Below, one piece after another: positions 15,434-24,278 of a DNA stretch of 34,543 nt (positions are counted from its first letter, which is position 1; each line of letters opens with the position of its first letter). The notes under the pieces are model-generated. The model saw only the letters and a list, made by a program, of their open reading frames with translations. It had not been told where the DNA came from and did not search any database. This stretch comes from an uncultured Sulfolobales archaeon (lineage in GTDB: Archaea; Thermoproteota; Thermoprotei_A; Sulfolobales; NBVN01), in assembly GCA_938017505.1 (NCBI GenBank), contig CALIKV010000019.1:1-34543 (forward strand), in the 5' to 3' direction. Both the position numbers and the translations under genes were made by a program.

Positions 15434-15664
15434 CAGAAACTACACGTGCTCATCAATAAAAACGTTCAATTGAAGGGCGAAAAGCCACACGCTTTATAAT
15501 GGGAGGGTTGGGAGATCAAACAAGAACAACCTAAGAAGCCTTTCAGTTTGATGCACCGAAAATCCTTGCCACGGTTTTAACAACTCTTACGTCTGAGCTA
15601 AAGCCCCGATTCACTCCACTTCCCTTGAAAACTGCTTAGAGGCTCTACCCTAACGGTTGTGGGA

Positions 15665-15676
15665 ATATTTAAATAT
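15665..15676 (+). promoter_or_regulatory. Palindromic TATA box of vapBC
   Basis: ATATTTAAATAT, a perfect palindrome centred 40 bp before ATG 15710. Predicted transcript start near 15697, leaving a leader of about 13 nt without a clear SD. A symmetrical site over the TATA box would suit autorepression by the AbrB-type antitoxin dimer (inference). Confidence 0.45.
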
Positions 15677-15709
15677 GTGGAAATTAACATTTAGTGGGAA
15701 TGAAGCCTT

Positions 15710-15955
15710 ATGGAAACTGTGAAAGTGGATAAGAAGGGCAGGATCCTCATCCCAAAAAACATCAGGGAAAGGACTGGAGTGAAGGAGGGAAGCTACGTCA
15801 AAATAACAGCGGAAGAGAGAGGCATCTTAATAGAACCTCTTGAGGCAATAGCAGACAAATACTTCGGGGTTTTCGAGATAACGAAGTGGCCAGAAGACCT
15901 AGACGAATTCGTGGTCGAGGTTGTAAGGGAATGGGGGATCCGGAAGGCTACATAG
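15710..15955 (+). CDS. vapB: AbrB/MazE-family antitoxin (VapB-type)
   Basis: 81 residues. The first ~45 form a SpoVT/AbrB swapped-hairpin DNA-binding domain (METVKVDKKGRILIPKNIRE, then GVKEGSYVKI). The rest, with Trp59 and acidic residues, would wrap the toxin. It should bind its own promoter and neutralise the PIN toxin whose gene overlaps it by 25 bp. ATG 15710 fits the family's short N-terminus. Confidence 0.9.
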   Translation: METVKVDKKGRILIPKNIRERTGVKEGSYVKITAEERGILIEPLEAIADKYFGVFEITKWPEDLDEFVVEVVREWGIRKAT

Positions 15956-16359
15956 ACGTAAACGTTTTCGTTTACTGGCTTGGCAATCACCCCGCTTTCG
16001 GCAGAACATCCTACGAATGGGTGAAGAAGATTGAGAAAGCGCCACGAGGGAAATACGTGACATCAGCCTTGACTCTGTACCAAACCGTGATGATAATAGC
16101 TGGCTTAACAGGGAAAAACCTAAAGGATCGAGAACTAATCGAAAAAACAGTAAACTCGATAGAAAGCCTATCCGGCTTGAGGATAATGCCTTTGATGTTG
16201 GAAGACGTAACTCGAGCAGCTGAACTAATGAAGGAATACGGCCTGGACTACGAGGACGCCATACACTTGGCCGCTGCATTAAGAAGTAAGGCGAGAGAAA
16301 TAATATCCAATGACAAGGACTTCGACGGAACCCCGTTGAAAAGAAAATTCAGCAGCTAA
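15931..16359 (+). CDS. vapC: PIN-domain ribonuclease toxin (VapC family)
   Basis: 142 residues from ATG 15931; the frame extends upstream to 15886, but the earlier Arg-rich peptide is just the antitoxin gene read in another frame. The PIN acidic residues are Asp in YIDVNVFVY (near 9), a Glu in the helix around residues 85-110, Asp in DYEDAIHLAAA and Asp in SNDKDFD. They hold Mg2+ for RNA cleavage, typically of tRNA or rRNA. The 25-bp overlap with vapB implies translational coupling. An 8-bp hairpin 12 bp past the stop (16371-16398) may end the transcript. Confidence 0.88.
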   Translation: MGDPEGYIDVNVFVYWLGNHPAFGRTSYEWVKKIEKAPRGKYVTSALTLYQTVMIIAGLTGKNLKDRELIEKTVNSIESLSGLRIMPLMLEDVTRAAELMKEYGLDYEDAIHLAAALRSKAREIISNDKDFDGTPLKRKFSS

Positions 16360-16370
16360 ATGCAGTAGAG

Positions 16371-16398
16371 CTTCCGTCCTGACATAGCATGACGGAAG
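16371..16398. repeat. Inverted repeat downstream of vapC
   Basis: CTTCCGTC and GACGGAAG, a perfect 8-bp stem with a 12-nt loop, starting 12 bp after the vapC stop. It could be a transcript-end hairpin. The next 150 bp up to tRNA-Arg hold only imperfect GC-rich repeats. Confidence 0.4.
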
Positions 16399-16547
16399 TC
16401 AATGCCGTATCCCACTCTCGTCATGGGGGCTTTCGAAGCGAGTGAATGGGGTTCTCACGCGTTTGGCATGGGCCCCAGCCACTCATTCCTCTGTGCAGGG
16501 GTTGATGGACTTCACGCTGAGTGTAAGCGGTTTCACGCCCGAGAGAC

Positions 16548-16625
16548 TGGCGGGCCCGGGGGGATTTGAACCCCCGACTTCCGGCTTAGGAGGCCGGCGC
16601 TCTATCCTAGCTGAGCTACGGGCCC
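16548..16625 (-). tRNA. tRNA-Arg(CCU), no intron
   Basis: Acceptor GGGCCCG/CGGGCCC, D-stem GCTC/GAGC, anticodon stem CCGGC/GCCGG, loop CT-CCT-AA (anticodon CCU, codon AGG), T-stem GGGGG/CCCCC with TTCAAAT, discriminator G, encoded CCA (16548-16550). Unlike three of the other tRNAs here, it has no intron. Confidence 0.95.
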
Positions 16626-16650
16626 AGCTCATGTTACTATTTGCTGGGAG

Positions 16651-16659
16651 TTATTTAAG
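16651..16659. promoter_or_regulatory. TATA box shared by tRNA-Arg and moeA
   Basis: TTATTTAAG on the plus strand and CTTAAATAA on the minus. The centre is about 29 bp from the tRNA 5' end (16625) and about 38 bp from TTG 16693 of moeA, with predicted moeA transcript start near 16680. It is the only AT-rich box between the two divergent genes. Confidence 0.5.
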
Positions 16660-16692
16660 TGTTAGGTGTTTATTGAATCTACGGTGGTGTGG

Positions 16693-18696
16693 TTGAGGAG
16701 GATTTTCCACGAGCTTCACGGTCTTGATGACGTTGCTGGGATTATCTCCTCTTACGTGAGGCTGGAGCCGCTGGGCGTGGAGAGCGTTGGCTTGCGCGAG
16801 GGGTTGGGTAGGGTCTTGGCCGACGATATCTACGCGCTTCACGACTATCCCCCTTTCGACAGGTCCGAGGTCGACGGGTACGCCGTTGTTTCATCTTCCT
16901 TAGTAGGAGTTGAGGAGGACAGCCCTGCTAGGCTAAGGCTTAAGGGCTTTGTTAAGATAGGCGAGGGCACTGCTGTCGAGGTCTCTGAAGGCGAGGCCGT
17001 GGAGGTGGATACAGGCGCTGTCATCCCGAGAGGGGCTGATTCCGTCGTGATGGTTGAGCACAGCAGGAAGTCAGGTGACTACGTGTACGTTTACACCTCG
17101 ATAGCGCCAGGGGAGAACGTAGCTAAAACGGGGTCCGACGTCATGAGGGGCGAGTTGCTGCTGCGTAGGGGGACTGTCTTAGGGCCTGCGGAATTGGCAT
17201 CGTTAGCGGCTGCGGGAGTTGGCAGCGTGAAAGTGTTCACGAAGCCTAGAGTAGGTGTTCTCTCAGTAGGCTCTGAATTGCTTGACGTTGAGAGAAACAC
17301 GCTTCGAGAGTACAGCATATTCGAGGTGACTTCGCATTACATTATTCCATTACTTATGGAGCTGCACACCTTACCTAAGTTCTACGGCATAGTGCCCGAC
17401 GACGAGGACCTCCTCAGGGATTCTCTGGAGACCGCTCTTAAGGAGAACGACTTAGTGCTGAGCGCGGGAGGGACGTCGGCAGGAGTAGAGGACCTTACCT
17501 ACAGGGTGCTCGAGAGCCTAGGAGAACCGGGGGTCGTGATTCACGGACTAAAGGTGAAGCCGGGCAAGCCTACGGTAGTCGCCGTTGTAGGCGGGAAGCT
17601 GGTGTTCGGGCTTCCGGGCTTCCCGCTCTCCGCGGCCATGATATTCAGGTCCGTGGTGGCGCCTGTGATCTTAAAGCTCGTGGGACTCCCAGCCAGTCAC
17701 TGGGAAGGGTTTGAGGTGAGGGCCAGGATAGCGCAGAGAACCCTTGGTGTCAGGGGGAGGGTTGCCTTAGTGCCTGTGGCGTTAATTGAACGGCAGGGTA
17801 GTGTAGTAGCGTACCCGGTACAAGTACCTTCAGGTTCTATAAGGGTGCTTACGTACACGGATGGGTTCGTAGAGATCCCTGAAGACACTCTGACGCTGAG
17901 TGAGGGAAGTGAAGTGAGGGTTAAGCTTTTTAGAGGGTCGTGGAGACCGCCGGAGCTTGTTTTCATAGGCAGTCACGACTATGTAGTTGATGAATTGATA
18001 CGCACGGTTACGGAGGGTCTTAACTACAAGGCGATTAACGCAGGTTCAATGGGAGGGCTCCTAGCCATCAGCAGGGGAGAGGCGGACTTAAGCGGTACGC
18101 ACCTACTTGACGAGGAGACTGGCGAGTACAACGTACCGCACGTCAGGAGGCTAGGGCTCTCAGGCTGTGCAGTGCTGGTTAGAGGCTGGGTTAGGGAGGT
18201 GGGATTCATACTGCCTAGAGGGAATCCTAAAGGAATAGCCTCTTTTAAAGACCTCTTCAGGGAGGACGTGGTGTTCATCAATAGGAACAGGGGTTCCGGG
18301 ACCAGAACGCTGATAGACATCAACCTGAGGAGGGCGGCTGACGAGCTCGGCGTGAGGCATGACAGAGTGCCTAGGTTGGTGAGGGGCTACCTCAACGAAG
18401 CCAAGACGCACACTGGCGTGGCCGTGGCAGTGCAGCAGGGAAGGGCTGATGTAGGGGTTGGTGTGAGACACGCGGCAGTGATGTACGGTCTAGAGTTCAT
18501 AAAGATAGGTGAGGAGGTCTACGACCTCGTAATACATAAGGAAAGCCTGAATAAGAAGGCCTTGGTTAGAGTAGTCGAGTTCCTCAAAAATGGAAGGGTA
18601 AGTGAGCTGGTGAAGAGGTATTCAGGTTATCGCACGCTCAGTGATACTGGCACAGTTGTTTTCGACGAACCGCCCGGCAAGGCCTTGAAGAGTTAG
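16693..18696 (+). CDS. moeA: MoeA molybdopterin molybdenumtransferase fused to a C-terminal periplasmic-binding-like domain
   Basis: Molybdenum/tungsten cofactor synthesis: MoeA inserts the metal into adenylylated molybdopterin. Counting from the frame's upstream GTG 16666, residues 12-420 are MoeA with FDRSEVDGYAV (64-74), the MoCF core VGVLSVGSELL (196-206), LSAGGTSAGVED (265-276) and GLPGFPLSA (315-323). Residues ~428-665 are a PBP-like domain (ELVFIGSHDYVVDELI, then RNRGSGTRTLID and QQGRADVGVGVRHAA), as in LysR/ModE-type ligand domains that bind oxyanions. I start at TTG 16693: it follows GGTG at a 6-nt spacing, lies after the predicted transcript start and gives LRRIFHELH, the usual MoeA opening. 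The fused domain has no signal peptide, so it should act in the cytoplasm, perhaps binding molybdate or tungstate. Confidence 0.93.
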   Translation: MRRIFHELHGLDDVAGIISSYVRLEPLGVESVGLREGLGRVLADDIYALHDYPPFDRSEVDGYAVVSSSLVGVEEDSPARLRLKGFVKIGEGTAVEVSEGEAVEVDTGAVIPRGADSVVMVEHSRKSGDYVYVYTSIAPGENVAKTGSDVMRGELLLRRGTVLGPAELASLAAAGVGSVKVFTKPRVGVLSVGSELLDVERNTLREYSIFEVTSHYIIPLLMELHTLPKFYGIVPDDEDLLRDSLETALKENDLVLSAGGTSAGVEDLTYRVLESLGEPGVVIHGLKVKPGKPTVVAVVGGKLVFGLPGFPLSAAMIFRSVVAPVILKLVGLPASHWEGFEVRARIAQRTLGVRGRVALVPVALIERQGSVVAYPVQVPSGSIRVLTYTDGFVEIPEDTLTLSEGSEVRVKLFRGSWRPPELVFIGSHDYVVDELIRTVTEGLNYKAINAGSMGGLLAISRGEADLSGTHLLDEETGEYNVPHVRRLGLSGCAVLVRGWVREVGFILPRGNPKGIASFKDLFREDVVFINRNRGSGTRTLIDINLRRAADELGVRHDRVPRLVRGYLNEAKTHTGVAVAVQQGRADVGVGVRHAAVMYGLEFIKIGEEVYDLVIHKESLNKKALVRVVEFLKNGRVSELVKRYSGYRTLSDTGTVVFDEPPGKALKS

Positions 18697-18770
18697 TTTG
18701 ACTCTTCAAAATCTATGTCAATCCTGAAAGCTTATTAGGGTTTAAGGCATGCTTATTTAGTGTGATCCTT

Positions 18771-19733
18771 ATGGAGATCTTTAAGCTGCGCGACGTTTAT
18801 AGAGCTAGACGCGTTGTGGGAAAATATTTAATCAGGACCCCGCTGAAGTATTCAAGGAGATTATCTAGGCTTCTGGGTTTCAACGTTTATCTAAAGTTAG
18901 AAAACGTGCAGGTGGCTAGGTCTTTTAAGGCTCGTGGCGGGGTCTACTACATGAGCATTAAGGCTGATGAAGCCGTCAAGAGAGGCGTTGTGACAGCGTC
19001 CACAGGCAACCACGCACAGTCCGTGGCTTACGCAGCCTCCCTTTTCGGAGCTAGAGCCGTTATAGTGGTCCCTCACGGTATATCTAGGGTTAAGGTCGAG
19101 TCTCTAAGAGACTTAGGTGCTGAGATAGTGTTTCACGGCTCCATATTTGAGGAGGCCAGGGAATACGCTGAGAAACTCGCTGAGGAGAAGAACATGCTCT
19201 ACGTCCACCCCATGAACGAACCCCTCCTGTACCCCGGCGTCGCCACGATGCATCTGGAGAACGTAGAGGACCTCCCAGAGGTCGACGTCATAATAAACCC
19301 TATAGGCGGGGGGTCCGGGGTGACCGGGGCGGTCGTCGTAGCTAAGAGCGTGGATCTAAGCATCAAGGTGATGGGGGTTCAGGCTGAAGGGGCTCAGAGC
19401 TTCTATCAGTCATGGGTGCAAGGAAGGCTGGTGAGCACTGGGAAAGCCGAAACCATAGCTGAAGGCATCGCGACGGCTAGGGCGTACGAGCTCCCCTTCA
19501 GCATGCTGAAGAACAGGCTGGACAACGTAATCCTTGTATCGGATCAAGAGATAATAAAGGCGATAAAGACCTTGGTGGAGGTGGAGGGGGTTGTGGCTGA
19601 GCCGGCTGGAGCTGCGGCCCTGGCGGCAGCCTCTAAAATCAGGGACGAGCTTCAAGGCAAGAACGTGATAGCCATGGTGACTGGAGGGAACATAGACCCT
19701 GAGACCCTACTTAAATACCTCCAGACATCGTGA
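18771..19733 (+). CDS. Threonine/serine dehydratase family PLP enzyme (possible serine racemase)
   Basis: About 320 residues, fold type II PLP enzyme. PLP lysine in ARSFKARGG (Lys56 counting from GTG 18762), asparagine loop STGNHAQ (80-86), phosphate-binding GGGSG (182-186) and the C-terminal EPAGAAALAA. There is no ACT regulatory domain, so it is of the catabolic type: threonine to 2-oxobutyrate plus ammonia, or serine to pyruvate. Serine racemases belong to the same family and cannot be told apart here. ATG 18771 is preferred over in-frame GTG 18762 because TATA-like boxes at about 18730-18745 place the transcript start close by; the mRNA is likely almost leaderless. Confidence 0.9.
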   Translation: MEIFKLRDVYRARRVVGKYLIRTPLKYSRRLSRLLGFNVYLKLENVQVARSFKARGGVYYMSIKADEAVKRGVVTASTGNHAQSVAYAASLFGARAVIVVPHGISRVKVESLRDLGAEIVFHGSIFEEAREYAEKLAEEKNMLYVHPMNEPLLYPGVATMHLENVEDLPEVDVIINPIGGGSGVTGAVVVAKSVDLSIKVMGVQAEGAQSFYQSWVQGRLVSTGKAETIAEGIATARAYELPFSMLKNRLDNVILVSDQEIIKAIKTLVEVEGVVAEPAGAAALAAASKIRDELQGKNVIAMVTGGNIDPETLLKYLQTS

Positions 19734-19734
19734 A

Positions 19735-19782
19735 CTCCGAAGAGCGTGAGTCGGGATAGACTGTGAAACGACTCCTGCGGAG
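19735..19782. terminator. Nested hairpin between convergent genes
   Basis: CTCCG (19735-19739) pairs with CGGAG (19778-19782) and GAGTCG (19748-19753) with CGACTC (19769-19774). It fills most of the 78-bp gap between the convergent dehydratase and HD genes. A role in 3' end formation is inferred. Confidence 0.35.
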
Positions 19783-19811
19783 CCCTAATTACTGCTGGGT
19801 GTGGAGCCCTC

Positions 19812-20375
19812 CTATAGATTAAGTTCTCCAGCGATGCTCTTAAGGGCCTCTAAACCTAGGCTGAAGAAGTCCTCCAGGTTCATGCCCAGCTTCTCAACCT
19901 CCATGATCCTGTTCCTATCTATGTTACGCGCGAAATCCCTGGACTTGAACTTCCTTGCCACGGTCTCAGCCCTGACCTCGCTTAGTCTCTTGCTCGGCAT
20001 CACTAGCGCCGTTGCCACTATGAGGCCTGATAGGTGATCTGAGGCCCTTAGTGCTTGGGAGATCTTCACAGCCCCCTCCGAGGAAGGCTTGAACGCATTG
20101 TGCTCGTTGTGCAACGCTATCGCTTCCAACGCGTAGTCCGGTAGAAGCCCCTTAAGGAGCTCTAGAGCGCCTAACCCATGCCTTGAGGGGTTCCTACCCA
20201 CGTGATCGTAATCGATGTCGTGCAACAGACCTATAAGGCCCCATAGCTCTTCATCCTCTTCTAACTCCCTGGCAAGAACCCTCATAATAGCTTCCACAGC
20301 GACGCAGTGCTTAACCATTCTACCGTCTTTCAGATATTGGGTAAGTAGTGTGTGGGCCTCAGTCCTGCTGAGCAT
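19812..20375 (-). CDS. HD-domain hydrolase
   Basis: About 187 residues. HD superfamily metal ligands: His in MVKHCVAVE, the His-Asp pair in GLLHDIDYDH (about 53-56) and His in ALHNEHNAF (near 97). Such proteins hydrolyse phosphomonoesters or phosphodiesters of nucleotides; the substrate is unknown. ATG 20375 is chosen because GGTG lies 6 nt upstream; the frame also opens at GTG 20384. It follows the D-aminoacylase gene by about 50 bp on the same strand and may be cotranscribed. Confidence 0.85.
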   Translation of the reverse strand: MLSRTEAHTLLTQYLKDGRMVKHCVAVEAIMRVLARELEEDEELWGLIGLLHDIDYDHVGRNPSRHGLGALELLKGLLPDYALEAIALHNEHNAFKPSSEGAVKISQALRASDHLSGLIVATALVMPSKRLSEVRAETVARKFKSRDFARNIDRNRIMEVEKLGMNLEDFFSLGLEALKSIAGELNL

Positions 20376-20423
20376 TTTTAACACCTTAAGCTGGTCTACC
20401 GATCAAAAACTAGTTTAAATCAG

Positions 20424-22061
20424 TTAAAATGCGTGCGGTTTAAGGACCCTCCCTGGGAGCTTGCCCGTGAGTCCCCCTTCCTCCACAACTACCTCCCCGT
20501 TGACTATTACGTAGCGAATGCCTGACGGACGTTGATGCGGGTCTGTGTATGTGGCGTTATCTGTTATGGTGTTCGGGTCGAACACTACTATGTCCGCCTT
20601 GAAACCCTCCCTCACTAAGCCTCTGTCCCACAGCCCTAACTTGCTTGCAGGTATTAGGGTCATCTTCATCACAGCCTCCTCTAGGGATAACACCTTCTTC
20701 TCCCTTACGTACCTCCCTAAGACCCTTGGGAAGGTGCCGTAGGCCCTGGGGTGTGGTCTGCCCCCCACCTTAGGTGAGGTTGTCCAGGAGTCCGAGCCAA
20801 CGCATGAGAGAGGATGCCTCAAAACAGTTTCCATATCCTCCTCGTCACCGAAGAAGAGGATCATGGAAGCCTTACCTCCTATCTTTATCAGCCAGTCGAA
20901 GAGCCCTTCGTAGAGGTCTGAATGACCGCTTAGGATCTCCTTCAACGACTTACCTTCGTACTCAGGCGCTACGGGACACGATGACACGTATATGCCCTCC
21001 CATCCGCAACCCTTAATCCAGTTCTCACCTTTAACTCTGTCCTCCTCTACTTCCTCTTTAATCCTCCTTCTCATCTCAGGATCCTTCAGCCTCTCCAGCG
21101 CTTTCTCGACACCGCCCTCTAAAACCCAGTTCGGCAGTAACGACATTATGGTGGTGCTTCCGGCGATGTAGGGGTACACGTCACAGCTCACCTCCACCCC
21201 CCTACTCCTCGCCCTCTCCATCAACCTCAACGTCGCTGAGGTCTTCCCCCAGTTAGACCTCCCGCTCGCTTTATGATGGGATATCTGAACAGGGACGCCT
21301 GCCTTCTCACCGATCTCGATAGCCTCTTCAACAGCCTCTATGAGATACTTACCTTCATTCCTGATGTGCGAGAGGTACGTTAGCCTTACTGGGAACTCCT
21401 TGAGGACCTTAGTCAGCTCGATTATCTCACCCGTCGACGCGTAGGATCCAGGCGGGTATATCAGGCCTGTTGAGAGGCCCCAAGCACCGTCCAGTATGGA
21501 TTGCCTTAGCAACGCCTTCATTTCATCCATCTCCTCCTTAGTTAGGGGGCTTGGGTCAAACCCCTTCACAGCTATCCTGAGGGTTCCATGCCCAACCAAC
21601 AACGCCAAGTTTATGGCTATCTTGCGTTCTTCAAGCTTCCTGTGGAAATCCCCTAAAGTCCTCCAATCCCAGCCGTAGTCGTAGCCAGGCACCAGGAAAG
21701 GCGACAGGTATTCTTTAAGTAGAGCGCTAGTCTTCGGATTTAACGGCGCCATCGACAACCCGCAGTTACCGCCGACCGCTGTGGTCACTCCCTGGGAGAC
21801 CGTGCTGTCGGCGTGCGGCACTGCCAGTATCGTGAGGTCTGCGTGACTGTGTATGTCGATGAACCCGGGCGCAACCACCAAGCCCTTAGCGTCAATGACC
21901 TTCGCAGCATGTCTGCCTAGGTCCAGCCCGATGCGCACTATACGTCCGTCCTTTATCCCCACGTCCCCCTTAAGGTAGGGAGCCCCGCTCCCGTCGACTA
22001 TGAACCCGTTCTTAATCAGAATATCGTATTCGTGATCTGAAGTCCGCAAATTTACACCCAA
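20424..22061 (-). CDS. N-acyl-D-amino-acid deacylase (D-aminoacylase), amidohydrolase superfamily
   Basis: Zn-dependent hydrolase releasing D-amino acids from N-acyl-D-amino acids; 545 residues, typical. Metal ligands visible are HSHAD (His71, His73), the Cys ligand diagnostic of D-aminoacylases in GGNCGLS (Cys100), His in SHIRNEGKY, His in VQISHHKASG and the catalytic Asp in CVGSDSWTT. This pattern matches the Alcaligenes enzyme. D-amino-acid dipeptidase activity is an alternative within the family. The start is TTG 22061 or, more likely, TTG 22049. The TATA box TTATAAA at 22080-22086 puts the transcript start near 22057, and the GGTG between the two TTGs lies 5 nt before 22049. Confidence 0.9.
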   Translation of the reverse strand: MGVNLRTSDHEYDILIKNGFIVDGSGAPYLKGDVGIKDGRIVRIGLDLGRHAAKVIDAKGLVVAPGFIDIHSHADLTILAVPHADSTVSQGVTTAVGGNCGLSMAPLNPKTSALLKEYLSPFLVPGYDYGWDWRTLGDFHRKLEERKIAINLALLVGHGTLRIAVKGFDPSPLTKEEMDEMKALLRQSILDGAWGLSTGLIYPPGSYASTGEIIELTKVLKEFPVRLTYLSHIRNEGKYLIEAVEEAIEIGEKAGVPVQISHHKASGRSNWGKTSATLRLMERARSRGVEVSCDVYPYIAGSTTIMSLLPNWVLEGGVEKALERLKDPEMRRRIKEEVEEDRVKGENWIKGCGWEGIYVSSCPVAPEYEGKSLKEILSGHSDLYEGLFDWLIKIGGKASMILFFGDEEDMETVLRHPLSCVGSDSWTTSPKVGGRPHPRAYGTFPRVLGRYVREKKVLSLEEAVMKMTLIPASKLGLWDRGLVREGFKADIVVFDPNTITDNATYTDPHQRPSGIRYVIVNGEVVVEEGGLTGKLPGRVLKPHAF

Positions 22062-22176
22062 CCATAAGGTCCTCAGAGATTATAAACTTTCACGTCAGTT
22101 CCTTCGGAGTCCCCGCCCGTCCTGGGGCAGTGCCTTCGCTCGCGAGCCCCCTACCACATCCCCGCGGCCGATCTAC

Positions 22177-23397
22177 TTACCTGTACCTGGATCCCAGAAC
22201 CTCACGCACTAACTCCTTAAACTCCTCCTCAGTCAGGGCCCTCTTCCTCTCAACAGACCTGCTCTTCACCTCCGCCAGGATCAGCGCGACATCCTCGTCT
22301 CTCACGGTGATGCCCATCTCCTTCAGCTTCTCGACCACGTTCCTCCTACCCGACTTCTTACCTAGTAGGACCACCATGTCCGTCTTCCTCCCGACCAGCG
22401 AAGGCAGGTAAGGCAGCATTTCAACAGGTCTCACGTCCTTAACGTTGTACCACCAGTCAACAAGTATGCCTGACTCAACCCTCACCGCGTTATCCCCTAC
22501 AACCGCTTTCTGCGGCGGCGTGGAGACCCCTGAAAGCCTCTCCACCAACTTGGAGAGATCGTAGAGCCTGTCTAACTTAACGTTCGTCTTAACGCCGAGC
22601 AGGAGCTCCAGCGCGAGCACGGTCTCCTCCAGCGCCGCGTTCCCCGACCTCTCTCCAATCCCGTTAACGGTTACGTGAGCCGCTGTGGCGCCCCCCACCA
22701 CGGCCGCGATGGAGTTGGCGACGGCCAGGCCGAAGTCGTCGTGGGCGTGCACCTCAAGAGGACTGCTGACGAACTCCTTGACACTCCTGACGAAGTACTC
22801 CATGGCGTAGGGACTCATGACGCCGAACGTGTCGGCTAGGACCATGGAGTCCATCTTCTCGCCGACGTTCTTAACCACCCTCGCGAAGAACTCCATACTG
22901 GAACGCGTTGAGTCTATGGTGAAGAACTTAACGTAGAGGCCGTGTTGCTTGGCGTACTCTAAAGCTTCTCGAGACCTCTCCAGAGCCTTGTCCGTGGACC
23001 ACCCGTAAGCGTACTTGATCATGTGCTCGCTTGACGGCAACTCCATGACCAAGCCAGGGGCATCGGTCTTCAGAGCCAGATCGACGTCCTCCTTAAGGCA
23101 TCTGGAGAAAGCTAGCACCTTAGCCTTAAGACCCTGCCTCACAACAGCTTTAAGGGCTTCGAAGTCCTCCCTAGACACGGCAGGCATGCCGGCCTCGATG
23201 AAGTCAACGCCAGCCTCGTCTAGAGCCATAGCTATCTCCAGCTTCTCATACCTCCTGAAGGCGATCCCCGGCTGCTGCTCGCCATCCCTTAACGTAGTGT
23301 CGTGGACATAGACCCTCTCCGGAAGCCTTAAGCCCTTGCGGACGTCCTCAACGTAATTGTAGGGACTCACAAACCACTTATCGGCGAACCACGCCAT
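22177..23397 (-). CDS. HMGL-like enzyme of the isopropylmalate/homocitrate/citramalate synthase family
   Basis: 406 residues. TIM-barrel signature VHDTTLRDGEQQPG (31-44) with the catalytic Arg37-Asp38, the metal-binding HAHDDFGLAVAN in the middle and NGIGERSGNA shortly after, as in LeuA, NifV and CimA. These condense acetyl-CoA with a 2-oxo acid. The C-terminal LeuA allosteric domain is absent; about 100 residues of another type follow. An N-terminal extension DKWFVSPYNYVEDV precedes the barrel. No leu or lysine genes are adjacent, so the physiological acceptor is not known. ATG 23397 with TATA-like CTTAAAAGT at about 23429-23437 and a very short leader. Confidence 0.85.
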   Translation of the reverse strand: MAWFADKWFVSPYNYVEDVRKGLRLPERVYVHDTTLRDGEQQPGIAFRRYEKLEIAMALDEAGVDFIEAGMPAVSREDFEALKAVVRQGLKAKVLAFSRCLKEDVDLALKTDAPGLVMELPSSEHMIKYAYGWSTDKALERSREALEYAKQHGLYVKFFTIDSTRSSMEFFARVVKNVGEKMDSMVLADTFGVMSPYAMEYFVRSVKEFVSSPLEVHAHDDFGLAVANSIAAVVGGATAAHVTVNGIGERSGNAALEETVLALELLLGVKTNVKLDRLYDLSKLVERLSGVSTPPQKAVVGDNAVRVESGILVDWWYNVKDVRPVEMLPYLPSLVGRKTDMVVLLGKKSGRRNVVEKLKEMGITVRDEDVALILAEVKSRSVERKRALTEEEFKELVREVLGSRYR

Positions 23398-23612
23398 GCG
23401 CTTAACCGACTTAGTTTACGGGTAAGGCTTAAAAGTTTTCCTTCACACACCAACACAAACGCCACAGGACTCACAAGCGTCGTCCCCTTGCTCAGCTCAC
23501 CCACCTGCGCAGGCGTTGGTGGTGTCCGGCGACCGGAATAGGCCTTCAATGTCCTCGTTAAGACTTTTAAACTCCTGGCGGTATCACCCCATAAGGGGTT
23601 GGGGTGCATACC

Positions 23613-24278
23613 TTGTACGACGTCCTCAAGAAGGAGATAGTTGACGTCATGAGGCACATGGAGGACCGCGGTTTGAACTACGGTAGGTCGGGGAACGCGA
23701 GTATTCGCGTTAAGGGGACGGAATACGTTTTAATAACGCCCAGCGGCTTGCCTAAGGCCTCCCTCACGCCGAGCGACGTCTTAGTGGTCACGATGGACGG
23801 CGACGTGGTGGAGGGGGTTCACAGACCCACGGTCGAGATGCCTCTCCACACGACCATCTACAGGAGGTATGATTACGTGAACTCGGTCATCCACGCTCAC
23901 GGGATCTACACAACGGCGCTTGCAGTCGCCCGCGAGCCCATACCCCCGATAGTTGAGGAGATGGTGATTTACGTGGGGGGCGATGTGAGGGTCACTGAGT
24001 ACGCCCCCTTCGGCAGTGGGGAACTCGCTGAAAGAGCTGCTGAGGCCCTGATGGGGAGGAAGGCAGCGCTCCTCGCGAACCACGGCGTAGTGGCCTGCGG
24101 GTATGACATTCAGGAAGCGCTGGAGGTCTTAACCCTGGTTGAGAGGGTTGCTCAGGTCTACCTGCTGAGCAGGCTTGCTGGAAGGACAACTACGCTGCCT
24201 GAGGAATCAGTCGAGCTTCAGAGGAAGCTCTTTATTGAGAGATTAAAAAGGAACTCACCATCCACGGAGATACCCTAA
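23613..24278 (+). CDS. Class II aldolase/adducin family protein (fuculose-phosphate-aldolase-like)
   Basis: About 221 residues. Zn ligands VIHAHG (His97, His99) and [11 protein letters not shown] (His160), catalytic Glu in TVEMPLH (Glu78), and phosphate-binding SGNASIR (29-35) and TPSG (45-48), counting from GTG 23604. The family cleaves L-fuculose-1-P or related phosphates to DHAP or glycolaldehyde-type products, or epimerises ribulose-5-P; specificity is open. The GTG at 23604 lies inside the GGGGTG SD, and TTG 23613 follows at 6 nt, so I use TTG. Its 3' end overlaps the convergent aminotransferase by 24 bp. Confidence 0.88.
   Translation: MYDVLKKEIVDVMRHMEDRGLNYGRSGNASIRVKGTEYVLITPSGLPKASLTPSDVLVVTMDGDVVEGVHRPTVEMPLHTTIYRRYDYVNSVIHAHGIYTTALAVAREPIPPIVEEMVIYVGGDVRVTEYAPFGSGELAERAAEALMGRKAALLANHGVVACGYDIQEALEVLTLVERVAQVYLLSRLAGRTTTLPEESVELQRKLFIERLKRNSPSTEIP

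Noticed and set aside
15549-15600. Possible C/D box RNA (TTGATGC ... CTGA) before vapBC
   Set aside because: The C box deviates at two positions and no internal D'/C' pair is visible.
16400-16545. GC-rich inverted segments resembling the 3' end of an IS605/TnpB element
   Set aside because: No TnpB or TnpA coding remnant could be found nearby; the likeness is only general.
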